Assembly: GCF_005406125.1 (NCBI RefSeq)
Contig: NZ_BIXZ01000016.1
Location: 1-33,955, forward strand
Source: Haloarcula mannanilytica
Lineage (GTDB): Archaea > Halobacteriota > Halobacteria > Halobacteriales > Haloarculaceae
DNA: 33,955 bases
Reading direction: 5' to 3'
Shown here in pieces: positions 6,517-15,212 of the stretch (position 1 is its first letter; each line of letters opens with the position of its first letter). The position numbers and the translations under genes were made by a program. The notes under the pieces are model-generated. The model made no database searches and was not told where the DNA came from. It saw nothing but the letters and a program-made list of their open reading frames with translations.

Positions 6517-7218
6517 TCAGACCGCGAGGTACTCCGCGATCGCGTCCTCGTCGGCAATCGTCGATGGGCCGAGTTCATCGACGACCGTACCCCGTTCCAT
6601 CGCGTAACAGCGGTCGGCCATCTCACGGATGACGCCGAGATTCTGTTCGACGAATAGAATCGTCGTCCCGAGGTCGTCGTTGATCGTCTGCATGTCCTGG
6701 CTGATCTGGTCGACAATAGATGGCTGGATACCCTCGCTTGGCTCGTCAAGCAGGAGCAAGTCGGGGTTCGAGACCAGTGCTCGCCCGATAGCAAGCATCT
6801 GCTGTTGCCCGCCCGAGAGCGTGCCGGCCTCCTGGCTGGCCCGCTCTTGGAGGACCGGGAAGTAGTCGTATATCTGGTCGTACAACGTCTCGTCGCTGTC
6901 CGACCGGATCGTTTCCCCCATCTTGATATTCTGCTCGACAGTCAATTTGGGGAACACGTCCCGGCCTTGCGGGATGTAGCCGATACCGGAGCGGGCACGC
7001 TCGTCGGCGCTTGCATGCGTTATGTCGGAGCCGTTGTAGCTGATGGTCCCCTCGCTGGGTTCCAGCAAGCCCATCACCGTCTTCAGGAGCGTCGTCTTGC
7101 CGACGCCGTTTTTCCCCATCACGCCGACGATTTCTCCTTCCTCGACAGAGAGGTCCACGTCCCGCAGTATCGGTGTCGTGTCGTAGGCGGCGGAAACGTC
7201 GTCGAGTTCCAGCATCAT
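6517..7218 (-). CDS. urtE: Urea ABC transporter ATP-binding protein UrtE
   Basis: A 233-residue LivF-type ATPase, one of two nucleotide-binding subunits of the urea importer. It has Walker A GKNGVGKT (about 35-42), the Q-loop GYIPQGRDVFPKLTVEQNI, the ABC signature LSGGQQQM, Walker B LLLLDEPSEG and the switch His region. The GRDVFPKLTV and PSEGIQPSIV stretches are typical of UrtE among LivF relatives. Its ATGATG start overlaps the stop of urtD by 4 nt, and it ends the operon; ATG 7215 is an equally possible start. Confidence 0.92.
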   Translation of the reverse strand: MMLELDDVSAAYDTTPILRDVDLSVEEGEIVGVMGKNGVGKTTLLKTVMGLLEPSEGTISYNGSDITHASADERARSGIGYIPQGRDVFPKLTVEQNIKMGETIRSDSDETLYDQIYDYFPVLQERASQEAGTLSGGQQQMLAIGRALVSNPDLLLLDEPSEGIQPSIVDQISQDMQTINDDLGTTILFVEQNLGVIREMADRCYAMERGTVVDELGPSTIADEDAIAEYLAV

Positions 7219-8021
7219 GACTCACCACCCAGATATATCCGCTGGACCTCTGGGTCGGATTCTATCTCCTCAATCGGCCCTTCGCGGAACACCTCGCCGT
7301 TGTGCAGGACGGTCACTTCTTCGGCGATGCTCGCGACGAAGTCGGTGTCGTGTTCGATGACGATAAAGGCGATTCCCTGCTCCTCGTTGAGCCGCATGAT
7401 GCGCTCAGCGATGGCCTCGCGTTCGGCCACGTCGAGGCCGGCGACCGGCTCGTCCAACAAGAGCAGATCAGGTTCGAGTGCGGCAGCCATCCCGATTTCC
7501 AGCTGCTGTTGCTGGCCGTGTGAGAGTTGGGCGGCGGCAACATCCTCGTAACCGGTCAGCCCTGCGGCCTCGATGGCCTCGGCGACTAGCCGCCGTCGCT
7601 CCTCCCCGTCGGCGAACTGCTGGACGGGGAGCCTGACATTCTCTCTGACGCTCAGGTCACCGTACACGGACGGGACCTGGAATTTCATACTGATACCGCG
7701 CGAGACCCGCTGGTGTGGGTCGAGATCGGTGATATCGTGGCCGTTGTAGTAGATACTGCCGTCGCTAGCCTCGTACGTCCCGGTAATCAGGTTCAGTAAC
7801 GTCGACTTGCCAGCGCCGTTGGGGCCGATGAGACATCGGAGCTCTCCCTCGTCGACCGAGAAGTCCACGTCGTCGGTAGCAGTAAACCCGCCGAACTGCT
7901 TGACGAGGCCATCGGTCTGTAGCAGCGTCTCCGTTCTGTCTCCCGTTGCCAACTCCGCCGCGGTCTGTCGGACGTTCGGTCCGAGCGAATCGGTCTCGGA
8001 TTCGGTTTCAGTATCACTCAT
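7215..8021 (-). CDS. urtD: Urea ABC transporter ATP-binding protein UrtD
   Basis: A 268-residue LivG-type ATPase pairing with UrtE. An acidic 35-residue N-terminal extension precedes the ABC core: Walker A GPNGAGKS (about 72-79), LSHGQQQQLEIG signature variant (LSHGQ instead of LSGGQ, common in LivG/UrtD), Walker B LLLLDEPVAGLD, and VIEHDTDFV carrying the switch His. The KFQVPSVYGDLSVRENV stretch is characteristic of UrtD. It overlaps urtC by one base (TAATG) and urtE by 4 nt, consistent with one transcript. Confidence 0.92.
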   Translation of the reverse strand: MSDTETESETDSLGPNVRQTAAELATGDRTETLLQTDGLVKQFGGFTATDDVDFSVDEGELRCLIGPNGAGKSTLLNLITGTYEASDGSIYYNGHDITDLDPHQRVSRGISMKFQVPSVYGDLSVRENVRLPVQQFADGEERRRLVAEAIEAAGLTGYEDVAAAQLSHGQQQQLEIGMAAALEPDLLLLDEPVAGLDVAEREAIAERIMRLNEEQGIAFIVIEHDTDFVASIAEEVTVLHNGEVFREGPIEEIESDPEVQRIYLGGES

Positions 8022-9175
8022 TAGTCGCTCACCTCACTCGATGTCTCCGGTACGTTGGGTCCGTTGTCCTCACCCGGGCCAATCCGGGCAGTGACGATCC
8101 GCTGATGGACCCACGGAACGACCCCGTCGGGGAGCACCAGAATCGTCACCAGCAACAGGGTGCCAAGCAGGACCAGCGCTAGTTCCCCCGCCATCGAGAT
8201 GCGGAGGTATTCGACGGCAAGCGTTGCAACGGCGGCCCCGAGCAGGCTCTTTCGACCGCCGATACTCACCCAGATGACCGGCAGCGTCGCAAACAGCAGT
8301 GAGAACACAGTGGGATCGATGTACACGTTCCGTGCGGCGTACAGCACGCCTGAGAGGCCCGCCAGCGCGCCACCGAGCGTGAACACGATGAACTTGACGC
8401 GGGTCACGTTGTAGCCGAACATCTCGGTCCGGTCCTCGTCCTCGCGGATGGCGACCATCACGCGGCCGTAGTCGGAGTTGACGAGGACCCGCAAGGCGAG
8501 ATACGTTCCGACCAGCAATACCAACACGAGGTAATAGAACGGGCTGATTTCGAAGGCTCCGATACCAATAATCCGCATCGGGAACGGATTGTAGATGAAC
8601 TGGTACGACGCACCCTCGACGCCCAACGTCAACAGCGGGATATCGGGCATTCCGTTGAACCCACCGAGTGCTGCCTCGCCGATGGCCCACTCCGACCCGG
8701 CGGTCTGGGCCATGAACGTGTGCATAACGATTGTCGAGACGAGCGTGATAATGGTGACGTACACGTCACGGACGCCGCCGTAGAACATGAAGTAGCCCAG
8801 TATCGCCGCGCTGACGCCACCGCCGACGATCCCGGCGACGACGGCAGCCGTGATACCGCCTGGGGTCGCGAAGTTGATCGAGACGACGCCGAACGTGTAG
8901 GCACCGATCCCGAAAAAGACGACCTGCCCGAAGCTCAGCACGCCCGAGTAGCCCCAAACGAGTGATAGCGAGAGCCCTAGCAGGGCCAGGATCATGAACA
9001 ACGACAACTGCGAGCCGTCGCCGAACACCGGGTAGACGACGAGCGCCGCCACGGCGACCAGGAAGCCGACCCAGAACCCGCGGGACTCGCCGATGGTGTT
9101 CGGCCCTTCGAACGGGCTACGGAGCCGGCCCAGGAGCGAACTGTTCGCCTCGCCGTTTGCACTGTTTGTCGACAT
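8021..9175 (-). CDS. urtC: Urea ABC transporter permease UrtC
   Basis: A 384-residue LivM-type permease with about ten hydrophobic segments. SLSLVWGYSGVLSFGQVVFFGIGAY... (about residues 65-90) and RVMVAIREDEDRTEMFGYNV (the cytoplasmic coupling loop that contacts the ATPase) are hallmark LivM/UrtC elements. The start codon follows immediately after the urtB stop, and the stop overlaps the urtD start. With UrtB it forms the urea channel of the importer. Confidence 0.92.
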   Translation of the reverse strand: MSTNSANGEANSSLLGRLRSPFEGPNTIGESRGFWVGFLVAVAALVVYPVFGDGSQLSLFMILALLGLSLSLVWGYSGVLSFGQVVFFGIGAYTFGVVSINFATPGGITAAVVAGIVGGGVSAAILGYFMFYGGVRDVYVTIITLVSTIVMHTFMAQTAGSEWAIGEAALGGFNGMPDIPLLTLGVEGASYQFIYNPFPMRIIGIGAFEISPFYYLVLVLLVGTYLALRVLVNSDYGRVMVAIREDEDRTEMFGYNVTRVKFIVFTLGGALAGLSGVLYAARNVYIDPTVFSLLFATLPVIWVSIGGRKSLLGAAVATLAVEYLRISMAGELALVLLGTLLLVTILVLPDGVVPWVHQRIVTARIGPGEDNGPNVPETSSEVSD

Positions 9176-10114
9176 TTATTCGCTCTCCTGTCTGCGTTTC
9201 TGTACCTGTTCGATGAAGCCGGTGATACCTTCCGGGAGGAATCGGAGTGCGATCAGCGCGGCGACGAGCAAGGCGATACGGCCGATGAACGTCCCGTAAA
9301 GGTTCGAGAACACGGCCAGAATCGCCCCGAGGACGCCCCCCGACAGCGCGGTCCCGAGGACGACACTCGGGCCGCCGACGACGACGGCAACGAACGCCTC
9401 GACGAGGAACTGGTCCCCGAGCGTCGGCTGCATCGAGATGACTGGCGCAAAGAGTGCGCCGGTCAGCCCGGCCAGCGCCGATCCGATCCCGAACGTCAGC
9501 ATGTACATCCGGTCAGTGTTGACACCCATGGCCTGTGCCGTTTCCTTGTCCTGTATCGTCGCCCGGGCGCGCATCCCGAAGTCGGTCCGGGTAAACAGGT
9601 AGTAGGTGGCTACCAGCAGCCCGATACTGACGCCGGCCAGGACAATTCGGTACGTCGAGTAGGAGAACGACCCGTACGAGATCGCACCGAAGGGGGTGGA
9701 TATCTGGTCGATGGAGTTCCCAAACCGAATCCGAGCGCCCTGGGTCAGTATCAGGCTGAGCCCGAACGTGGCGACCATCGAATCGGCCAGTCGGTCATAC
9801 AGCGGTTCGATGACATCGCGACCCAACGTCCGCTGACTGACCCAATTCGGCCACGCGCCGGAGATGATGACTCGCTCCGTGATGATTCCGAAAACGCCGG
9901 TGACGACGCCGCCGACGACCATCGCCACGACGAGTGGCAGGCCCAGCTGCGTCGCGGCGAGCGTCGTCGTGTACGCGCCGATGAGGATGAACTCCCCGTG
10001 TGCCAGATTGATGACGCCCATGATCCCGAAGATGATGGCCAACCCCGCCGCGGCGAGCACGATGAACGCGAAGCTATCGAGGAACTGTAACGCGAGGTTG
10101 ATGCCGTTTACCAT
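9176..10114 (-). CDS. urtB: Urea ABC transporter permease UrtB
   Basis: A 312-residue LivH-type permease with about eight membrane segments. The N-terminal GLAIIFGIMGVINLAHGEFI (about residues 24-43) is the LivH signature, and RARATIQDKETAQAMGVNTD is the ATPase-coupling loop. The length is typical for the archaeal permease without the long periplasmic extension found in some bacterial UrtB. It starts 2 nt after the urtA stop and abuts urtC. Confidence 0.92.
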   Translation of the reverse strand: MVNGINLALQFLDSFAFIVLAAAGLAIIFGIMGVINLAHGEFILIGAYTTTLAATQLGLPLVVAMVVGGVVTGVFGIITERVIISGAWPNWVSQRTLGRDVIEPLYDRLADSMVATFGLSLILTQGARIRFGNSIDQISTPFGAISYGSFSYSTYRIVLAGVSIGLLVATYYLFTRTDFGMRARATIQDKETAQAMGVNTDRMYMLTFGIGSALAGLTGALFAPVISMQPTLGDQFLVEAFVAVVVGGPSVVLGTALSGGVLGAILAVFSNLYGTFIGRIALLVAALIALRFLPEGITGFIEQVQKRRQESE

Positions 10115-10116
10115 CC

Positions 10117-11424
10117 CTACTCGGCCTCCTCGTAGTAGTCGACCGGGGTGTACTGGGTCTGTTCCGGGTTCTCGGGGAGGTTACAGCCGACCGTCTCCGA
10201 GAGGAACTGTTCGGGGATCTGCCGGTTCTCGACGGCCTCGATGTTGTGTTCCTCGTCAGCGCGCATGATCCACATGTGGTGGTCGACGTGGTGGGTCGCG
10301 CCGTCGAGACTGATGGTCTCGCCCTCCGGCGCTTCGGGTGCCTCTTCGGTACCCAGTTCGATTCCCGACTCCAGGGCATCGATGACTTCCGGCTGTTCGG
10401 TCGTGCCGGCCTGCTCGACGGCCTTCTTGTACATGTACGTCGAGAAGTAGTTGGTCTCGGCCTCCTCGTTGAGGTAGGGGGCGTCGGGGTACATCTCGAA
10501 GTACCGGTCGACGAAGCCGCCGTCGCGTGTGTTGCTATCGGTCGGCACTTCCTCCATGTAGTTGACGCCCGCGTAGATGTTTGCCATCGCCGGGGGGTTG
10601 AGCCGTCGGTGTTCGTACCCCTGTGCCATAGCCGTCGAAGTGCCGATGGGAATATCGAGGCCGGCCGATGCCTTTTGCTCGTAGAACGACGTGTGGTTCG
10701 CTCCGACGAGCATCGACATGACGAAGTCCGGGTCGGCCTCCTGGATCCGGTTGATGGTCGAGCCAAACGAGGACTCGCTGAGCGGGATGAACTCCTCCCC
10801 GAGTACGTTCGCATCGTTCTCGTTGGCCAGCACCTTCACCCAGTCCGCGGAGAGCTGTCCGAAGTTGTAGTCGGCCGCGATGGTGTAGATGTCCGGCCCG
10901 AACTCCTCGACCAGATACGGGAGGACGATACCGAGCTGCTGGCGGGCGGTCGGACCGACCGCGAACGTGAACTCGTCACAGACACCGCCCTCGTACTGGG
11001 TGGTGTAGAAGTAGAGCTGTTCGTTGCGGTCGATTATCGGACGGATGGCCTCTCTGGTCGCCGATGAGTACCCCGCCCACAGCGCGTCGACGTTTTCCTC
11101 ATTGATTGCCGTACGGGTAAGCTCCTGATAGCGCTGATTGTCCGACTGGGGGTCGCGCTGGAACGTCTCGATCTGCTTGCCATCAATCCCGCCGTTGGCG
11201 TTGATCTCCTCGATAGCGAGCATCGACGCCTTCGCTTTCGGGTCGCCGACGAGGGCGAAGTTCCCCGACTGGTCCTCAAGGACGCCGATCTTGAGCGTGT
11301 CGGCGCTGCTCGCAGTGTCAGTCGAGGTGCCGCTTTCGCCGGCCGAACAGCCGGCGAGGCCCGCAACGACAGCGGCCCCACTTGCACCGAGGAACTGCCG
11401 ACGGCTGACTGACCGACGGCTCAT
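10117..11424 (-). CDS. urtA: Urea-binding lipoprotein UrtA
   Basis: A 435-residue solute-binding protein of the urea importer. The N-terminus has a twin-arginine motif SRRQFLGAS (R8-R9), a hydrophobic segment, and a lipobox LAGC (Cys26), so it is probably exported folded by Tat and lipid-anchored, as usual in haloarchaea. The mature part begins with LKIGVLEDQSGNFALVG and matches Leu/Ile/Val-type binding folds; PTARQQLGIVLPYLVEEFG and the C-terminal HHVDHHMWI region are UrtA-like. I used ATG 11424, since MSRRSVSRRQ is a complete Tat leader. The ATG overlaps by 4 nt (ATGA) the stop of a small upstream frame, suggesting translational coupling. Confidence 0.93.
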   Translation of the reverse strand: MSRRSVSRRQFLGASGAAVVAGLAGCSAGESGTSTDTASSADTLKIGVLEDQSGNFALVGDPKAKASMLAIEEINANGGIDGKQIETFQRDPQSDNQRYQELTRTAINEENVDALWAGYSSATREAIRPIIDRNEQLYFYTTQYEGGVCDEFTFAVGPTARQQLGIVLPYLVEEFGPDIYTIAADYNFGQLSADWVKVLANENDANVLGEEFIPLSESSFGSTINRIQEADPDFVMSMLVGANHTSFYEQKASAGLDIPIGTSTAMAQGYEHRRLNPPAMANIYAGVNYMEEVPTDSNTRDGGFVDRYFEMYPDAPYLNEEAETNYFSTYMYKKAVEQAGTTEQPEVIDALESGIELGTEEAPEAPEGETISLDGATHHVDHHMWIMRADEEHNIEAVENRQIPEQFLSETVGCNLPENPEQTQYTPVDYYEEAE

Positions 11425-11579
11425 TCTGCTCCCTCCAGCAGGGAACCGCAAACGGAATAGTTATAGCCGAGATCGTTGGTCATTTCAGCTGATTTACCAC
11501 TCATATCCAAACGTTCGTCCATGATTTCGCTCACAGTGTTGCCGTTCGGTAGGAAGTAAATAAGGTTTATCACTCTCAT
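11421..11579 (-). CDS. Candidate 52-residue leader ORF of urt operon
   Basis: A frame from ATG 11579 encodes MRVINLIYFLPNGNTV... and ends ...CGSLLEGAE; its TGA overlaps the urtA ATG as ATGA. A GGAGG Shine-Dalgarno-like element lies 10 nt before the ATG (11590-11594) and TATA-like elements lie at 11608-11615 and about 11626-11634. These signals and the coupled overlap argue for translation. Codon choice is less GC-biased than in urt genes and no family is recognised. It may be a leader peptide or small regulator coupling translation to urtA. Chance conservation of the frame cannot be excluded, and a TATA-like CTATAACTA inside it (11457-11466) would serve an alternative urtA-only transcript. 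Confidence 0.4.
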   Translation of the reverse strand: MRVINLIYFLPNGNTVSEIMDERLDMSGKSAEMTNDLGYNYSVCGSLLEGAE

Positions 11580-11607
11580 CTTATATTGTCCTCCATTCCG
11601 TCGGGAG

Positions 11608-11615
11608 AGTATAAG
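11608..11615 (-). promoter_or_regulatory. Candidate TATA box of urt operon
   Basis: Minus-strand CTTATACT is centred about 32 nt upstream of the candidate leader ORF start. A second candidate (CTATAACTA, 11457-11466) lies about 35 nt upstream of urtA itself. Which one is used cannot be decided from sequence. Confidence 0.35.
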
Positions 11616-11910
11616 GTCGTCAAAGGATATGACGAATAGTCAGCGATACCACTAGGACGACCGACTAAATTTGAATTATTCAGTAATTTAGGCCCGTCCC
11701 TGATGATACACTAAAAGTGAGATGTTGGTGATAGTTTTCGGGGTGAGACGGTCTGTTCCGCTATTATCGGCTAGTTTTGCCTTTTCGCTCCACAGATTCC
11801 CTCTCAGAGTCTCGGCCGCGCTACGGGTGTTCCTGTCGCTGACAGCACCAGAAGATTGGACGTGAGTCGCGTTGGCCCCGAGAAGTGTGACAGTTTGATA
11901 GTCAGGACCC

Positions 11911-11918
11911 TTTATATG
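11911..11918 (+). promoter_or_regulatory. Candidate TATA box of ure operon
   Basis: TTTATATG, about 140 nt before ureB, would give a leader of about 115 nt. A weaker box, TTTTAGTATG near 11982-11991, would give a leader of about 45 nt. The ureB start has only a weak GGTGGCG before it. Confidence 0.3.
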
Positions 11919-12056
11919 GGAGTGAAAATTTGGTATTTAATCCTGTTCTCGATATAGAGGCGTCACTTGCACAGAGAGCAACCATTTTAGTATGTGTATT
12001 CAAAGAGAGGGGCAGATGATAGACGAACAGTCAGAAACCTTCGGGACGGTGGCGAG

Positions 12057-12479
12057 ATGAGTGACGAACTCGTGCCTGGTGAGGTCATCCCGGGCGAGGG
12101 GACCGTGACATTAAATGAGGGTCGCGAGACGACCGAGGTGACGGTCGGCAACACTGGTGACCGGCCGTCCCAGGTCGGATCACACTTCCACTTCTTCGAA
12201 GCCAACGCGGCTCTCGAATTTGACCGCGAGGCAGCCATGGGGATGCGGCTGAACATCCCTGCTGGCACGGCTGTCCGGTTCGAACCCGGCGATGAACAGA
12301 CGGTCGAGCTCGTTGAAATCGGCGGAAAGCGCCGTGCCCACGGCATGAACGGACTTGTCAACGGGAGTGTCGACGGCGAGACGGACGACGCTGTCGAACG
12401 GATGCGTGCGGCCGGGTTCCGTGATACGGGCGAGCCGGCCCCGGACAACGGCGACGCGGAGTCGGAAGCAAACCAATGA
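12057..12479 (+). CDS. ureB: Urease subunit beta
   Basis: A 140-residue structural subunit of urease. The core starts [20 protein letters not shown] (about 5-24), continues through [20 protein letters not shown] and the conserved [17 protein letters not shown], and ends with [21 protein letters not shown]. This is a standard UreB, with a 30-residue acidic C-terminal tail that bacterial proteins lack. The start ATG 12057 ([10 protein letters not shown]) is preferred over upstream TAT/GTG possibilities. It overlaps ureC by ATGA and opens the order B-C-A-G-D-E-F. Confidence 0.95.
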   Translation: MSDELVPGEVIPGEGTVTLNEGRETTEVTVGNTGDRPSQVGSHFHFFEANAALEFDREAAMGMRLNIPAGTAVRFEPGDEQTVELVEIGGKRRAHGMNGLVNGSVDGETDDAVERMRAAGFRDTGEPAPDNGDAESEANQ

Positions 12480-14182
12480 CACGCGACATCGACCGCGAGA
12501 ACTACGCCGAACTGTATGGGCCGACGACGGGTGATAAAATCCGACTGGGCGACACGGAACTGTTCGCCGAGGTCGAAGAGGACCTGCGGACCCACGGCGA
12601 CGAGGCGGTGTTCGGCGGCGGGAAGACGCTCCGTGACGGGCTGGGAATGGCCCCCGGCGTCACACAGGCAGAGGGGGCACTCGACTGGGTGCTGACGAAC
12701 GCGACGATCATTGACCCGATACTTGGCATCGTCGCTGCTGACATCGGCATTCGGAACGGGGAAATCGCCGGCATCGGGAAGGCCGGCAATCCAGACACGA
12801 TGGACGGCGTCGACATGGTTGTCGGTCCGTCAACGGATGTTTACCCAGCAGAGGGGAAGATAGCGACCGCCGGCGGCCTCGACATCCACATCCACTTCAA
12901 CTCCGCACAGCTTCACGAACACGCGCTGTCGGGCGGGATCACGACGATGCTCGGCGGCGGGTACGGCGGCGGCGCGACGACGACCACCACCGGCCCGGAG
13001 AACATCAAGCGCTTTCTCCAGGCCGCCGAGGCGTGGCCCGTCAACGTCGGCTTCTACGGGAAAGGGAACGCCTCCGACCCCGGTCCACTGCGTGAGCAGG
13101 TCGAAGCGGGTGCCTGCGGGCTGAAACTCCACGAGGACTGGGGGTCGACGCCCGAGACAATCGACACCTGCCTCGAAGTAGCCGAGGACGAGGACGTGCA
13201 GGTGTGCATGCACACGGACACGCTGAACGAGGCCGGCTTCGTCGAGAACACGTTCGGGGCCGTGGACGGCCGGACGATGCACCTGTTTCACATTGAGGGT
13301 GCTGGCGGCGGCCACGCCCCGGACATCATGGAGATGGTCGGCGAACCGAACATGCTGCCGTCGTCGACGAACCCGTCGATGCCCTACACCGACAACACGT
13401 TCGACGAGCACCTGGACATGGTGATGGTGTGTCACCACCTCAACCCCGACGTGCCCGAGGACGTGGCCTTCGCGGAGTCGCGTGTGCGCGCCGAGACAAT
13501 CGCCGCCGAGGACGTGCTCCACGACATGGGGGCCATCTCGATGATGACCTCCGACTCCCAGGCGATGGGGCGGATGGCCGAGGTCATCCCGCGGACGTGG
13601 CAGACGGCCTCGAAGATGAAGTCCCAACGTGGCCCGCTCCCCGAGGACGAGGGGACCGGCGCGGACAACTACCGGATCAAGCGCTACATCGCCAAGTACA
13701 CAGTCAACCCCGCTATCAGCGCCGGCATCGAGGACCACGTCGGGACGCTCGAACCCGGCAAACTCGCTGATATCTGCCTGTGGGACCCCGCCTTTTTCGG
13801 CGTCAAGCCGGCGATGACGTTCAAGGGCGGCTTCCCGGTCCACTCGGAGATGGGGGAGGCCAACGGCTCGCTGATGACTTGCGAGCCCATCATCCAGCGT
13901 GAACGGGCCGGCGCGGTCGGGAAGGCCAAACACGCCCTCTCGCTGTCGTTCGTCTCCCCGGCGGCCGCCGAGGCCAACGTCGGCGACGAGTACGGGCTGG
14001 ACTCCCGTGTCGTTCCGATCGAGGGCGCACGCACGCCCGGCAAGGACGACATGGTGCACAACGACTACTGCCCCGACGACATCGAGGTCGATCCCGAAAC
14101 CTTCGAGGTCAAGGTCGACGGCGACCACGTCACCTGCGAACCGTCTTCAGAACTCCCACTCGCACAGCGGTACATGCTATGA
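12476..14182 (+). CDS. ureC: Urease subunit alpha (catalytic)
   Basis: The 568-residue catalytic subunit hydrolyses urea to ammonia and carbamate at a di-nickel centre. All ligands are present: H138 and H140 (DIHIHF), the carbamylated lysine K217 with H219 (GLKLHEDWG), H246 (MHTDTL), H272 (FHIEG), the flap Cys-His C319-H320 ([17 protein letters not shown]) and D360 (TSDSQAMGR). The protein looks fully active. One difference: the glycine-rich loop after TTMLGGG is about four residues shorter than the common bacterial version and reads [15 protein letters not shown]. It overlaps both neighbours by 4 nt. Confidence 0.97.
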   Translation: MTRDIDRENYAELYGPTTGDKIRLGDTELFAEVEEDLRTHGDEAVFGGGKTLRDGLGMAPGVTQAEGALDWVLTNATIIDPILGIVAADIGIRNGEIAGIGKAGNPDTMDGVDMVVGPSTDVYPAEGKIATAGGLDIHIHFNSAQLHEHALSGGITTMLGGGYGGGATTTTTGPENIKRFLQAAEAWPVNVGFYGKGNASDPGPLREQVEAGACGLKLHEDWGSTPETIDTCLEVAEDEDVQVCMHTDTLNEAGFVENTFGAVDGRTMHLFHIEGAGGGHAPDIMEMVGEPNMLPSSTNPSMPYTDNTFDEHLDMVMVCHHLNPDVPEDVAFAESRVRAETIAAEDVLHDMGAISMMTSDSQAMGRMAEVIPRTWQTASKMKSQRGPLPEDEGTGADNYRIKRYIAKYTVNPAISAGIEDHVGTLEPGKLADICLWDPAFFGVKPAMTFKGGFPVHSEMGEANGSLMTCEPIIQRERAGAVGKAKHALSLSFVSPAAAEANVGDEYGLDSRVVPIEGARTPGKDDMVHNDYCPDDIEVDPETFEVKVDGDHVTCEPSSELPLAQRYML

Positions 14183-14592
14183 AACTCACAGCCAAAGAAC
14201 AGGAACGACTCACGGTGTTTACCGCCGCAGAGGTCGCGCGACGCCGCAAGGAACGCGGCGTCCCGCTGAACCACCCCGAAGCCGTCGCCTACATCAGCGA
14301 CTGGTGTATCGAGCGCGGTCGGGACGGCCAATCGGTCGCCGAAATCCGCTCCGGCGCGTCGAAACTGCTCGGCCGCGAAGACGTGATGGACGGCGTCCCG
14401 GAGATGATCGACATGATCCAGGTCGAACCGGTGTTCCCCGACGGCACGAAACTTGTCACGGTCCACGATCCGATCCGCTCCGACAGCGTCGGGTCAGCCG
14501 ATGACGATACGGAAGCGGCAGAGACAGCGACCGACGGTGGTGACGAAGCGGCGACTGACGGCGGCGACGAACAACCGGGGACAGACGAATGA
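14179..14592 (+). CDS. ureA: Urease subunit gamma
   Basis: A 137-residue subunit. The first 100 residues are a normal UreA ([63 protein letters not shown]). It is followed by a tail of about 35 residues that is almost all Asp, Glu, Ala, Thr and Gly, with a repeated ATDGGDE unit; this looks like a halophilic surface extension. ureA follows ureC rather than opening the operon as in most bacteria. Start ATG overlaps the ureC stop, and its own stop overlaps ureG. Confidence 0.95.
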   Translation: MKLTAKEQERLTVFTAAEVARRRKERGVPLNHPEAVAYISDWCIERGRDGQSVAEIRSGASKLLGREDVMDGVPEMIDMIQVEPVFPDGTKLVTVHDPIRSDSVGSADDDTEAAETATDGGDEAATDGGDEQPGTDE

Positions 14593-15212
14593 GTCTCACA
14601 CACCGCGACGTAGCGACGGTCGGTATCGGCGGCCCGGTCGGCTCCGGGAAGACATCGTTGCTGACCGCGCTCGTCCCCGAACTGCGCGACCAGGGGCTTG
14701 ACGTGGGCGTCATCGCCAACGATATTCTCACACAGGAGGACGCCGACGTGCTCCGTGAGCGCTTTGCTGGGGTCGTTCCCGAGGACCTCGTAGCCGGCGT
14801 CGAAACAGGTGCGTGCCCGCACACGGGTATCCGCGAGGACCCGTCGATGAACCTCCAGCAGATCGATTCGTTTCTCGCCGAGCACCCGGAACTCGACCTG
14901 GTGCTCGTCGAGAGCGGCGGCGACAACCTCGCGGCGACGTTCAACCCCGAACTCGCGGATTACTCGCTGTATGTCATCTCGGTCGCGGAAGGCGAAGACA
15001 TCCCCCGCAAGCGCGGGCCGGGGGTCGTCGACTGTGACCTGCTTGTCATCAACAAGACCGACCTCGCCCCCCATGTCGGTGTCGACCTCGACGTGATGGA
15101 ACGGGACGCCGACGAGGTCCGCGACGGGCCGGTCGAGTTCACGAACTGCAAGGACGAGTCGGGCATCGACGAGGTGCTGTCACACGTCCGCGAGGGGGTG
15201 CTGTTCGCCTGA
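14589..15212 (+). CDS. ureG: Urease accessory GTPase UreG
   Basis: A 207-residue SIMIBI-class GTPase that drives nickel insertion into apo-urease together with UreD and UreF. P-loop GGPVGSGKT (14-22), the nickel-binding Cys-Pro-His at 76-78 ([15 protein letters not shown]), [13 protein letters not shown] (Walker B/G3), and [10 protein letters not shown] (G4) are all present. The length is normal. The ATG overlaps the ureA stop by 4 nt and the stop overlaps ureD by 1 nt. Confidence 0.95.
   Translation: MSLTHRDVATVGIGGPVGSGKTSLLTALVPELRDQGLDVGVIANDILTQEDADVLRERFAGVVPEDLVAGVETGACPHTGIREDPSMNLQQIDSFLAEHPELDLVLVESGGDNLAATFNPELADYSLYVISVAEGEDIPRKRGPGVVDCDLLVINKTDLAPHVGVDLDVMERDADEVRDGPVEFTNCKDESGIDEVLSHVREGVLFA

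Larger units (their letters stand above)
11580..12056. other. Divergent urt-ure regulatory region
   Basis: The DNA between the minus-strand urt operon and the plus-strand urease operon is AT-rich and carries several TATA-like elements in both directions (for example minus 11608-11615; plus 11911-11918 and ATTTTAGTATG near 11981-11991). No convincing gene. A shared nitrogen-responsive control region is a reasonable inference; no operator could be identified. Confidence 0.5.

Noticed and set aside
10246-11067. Plus-strand frame of 273 codons across urtA
   Set aside because: Shadow of the clearly identified UrtA lipoprotein.
12830-14128. Long minus-strand frame of 432 codons
   Set aside because: It is the antisense shadow of ureC, whose all metal ligands are on the plus strand; such long shadows are common in GC-rich haloarchaeal DNA.
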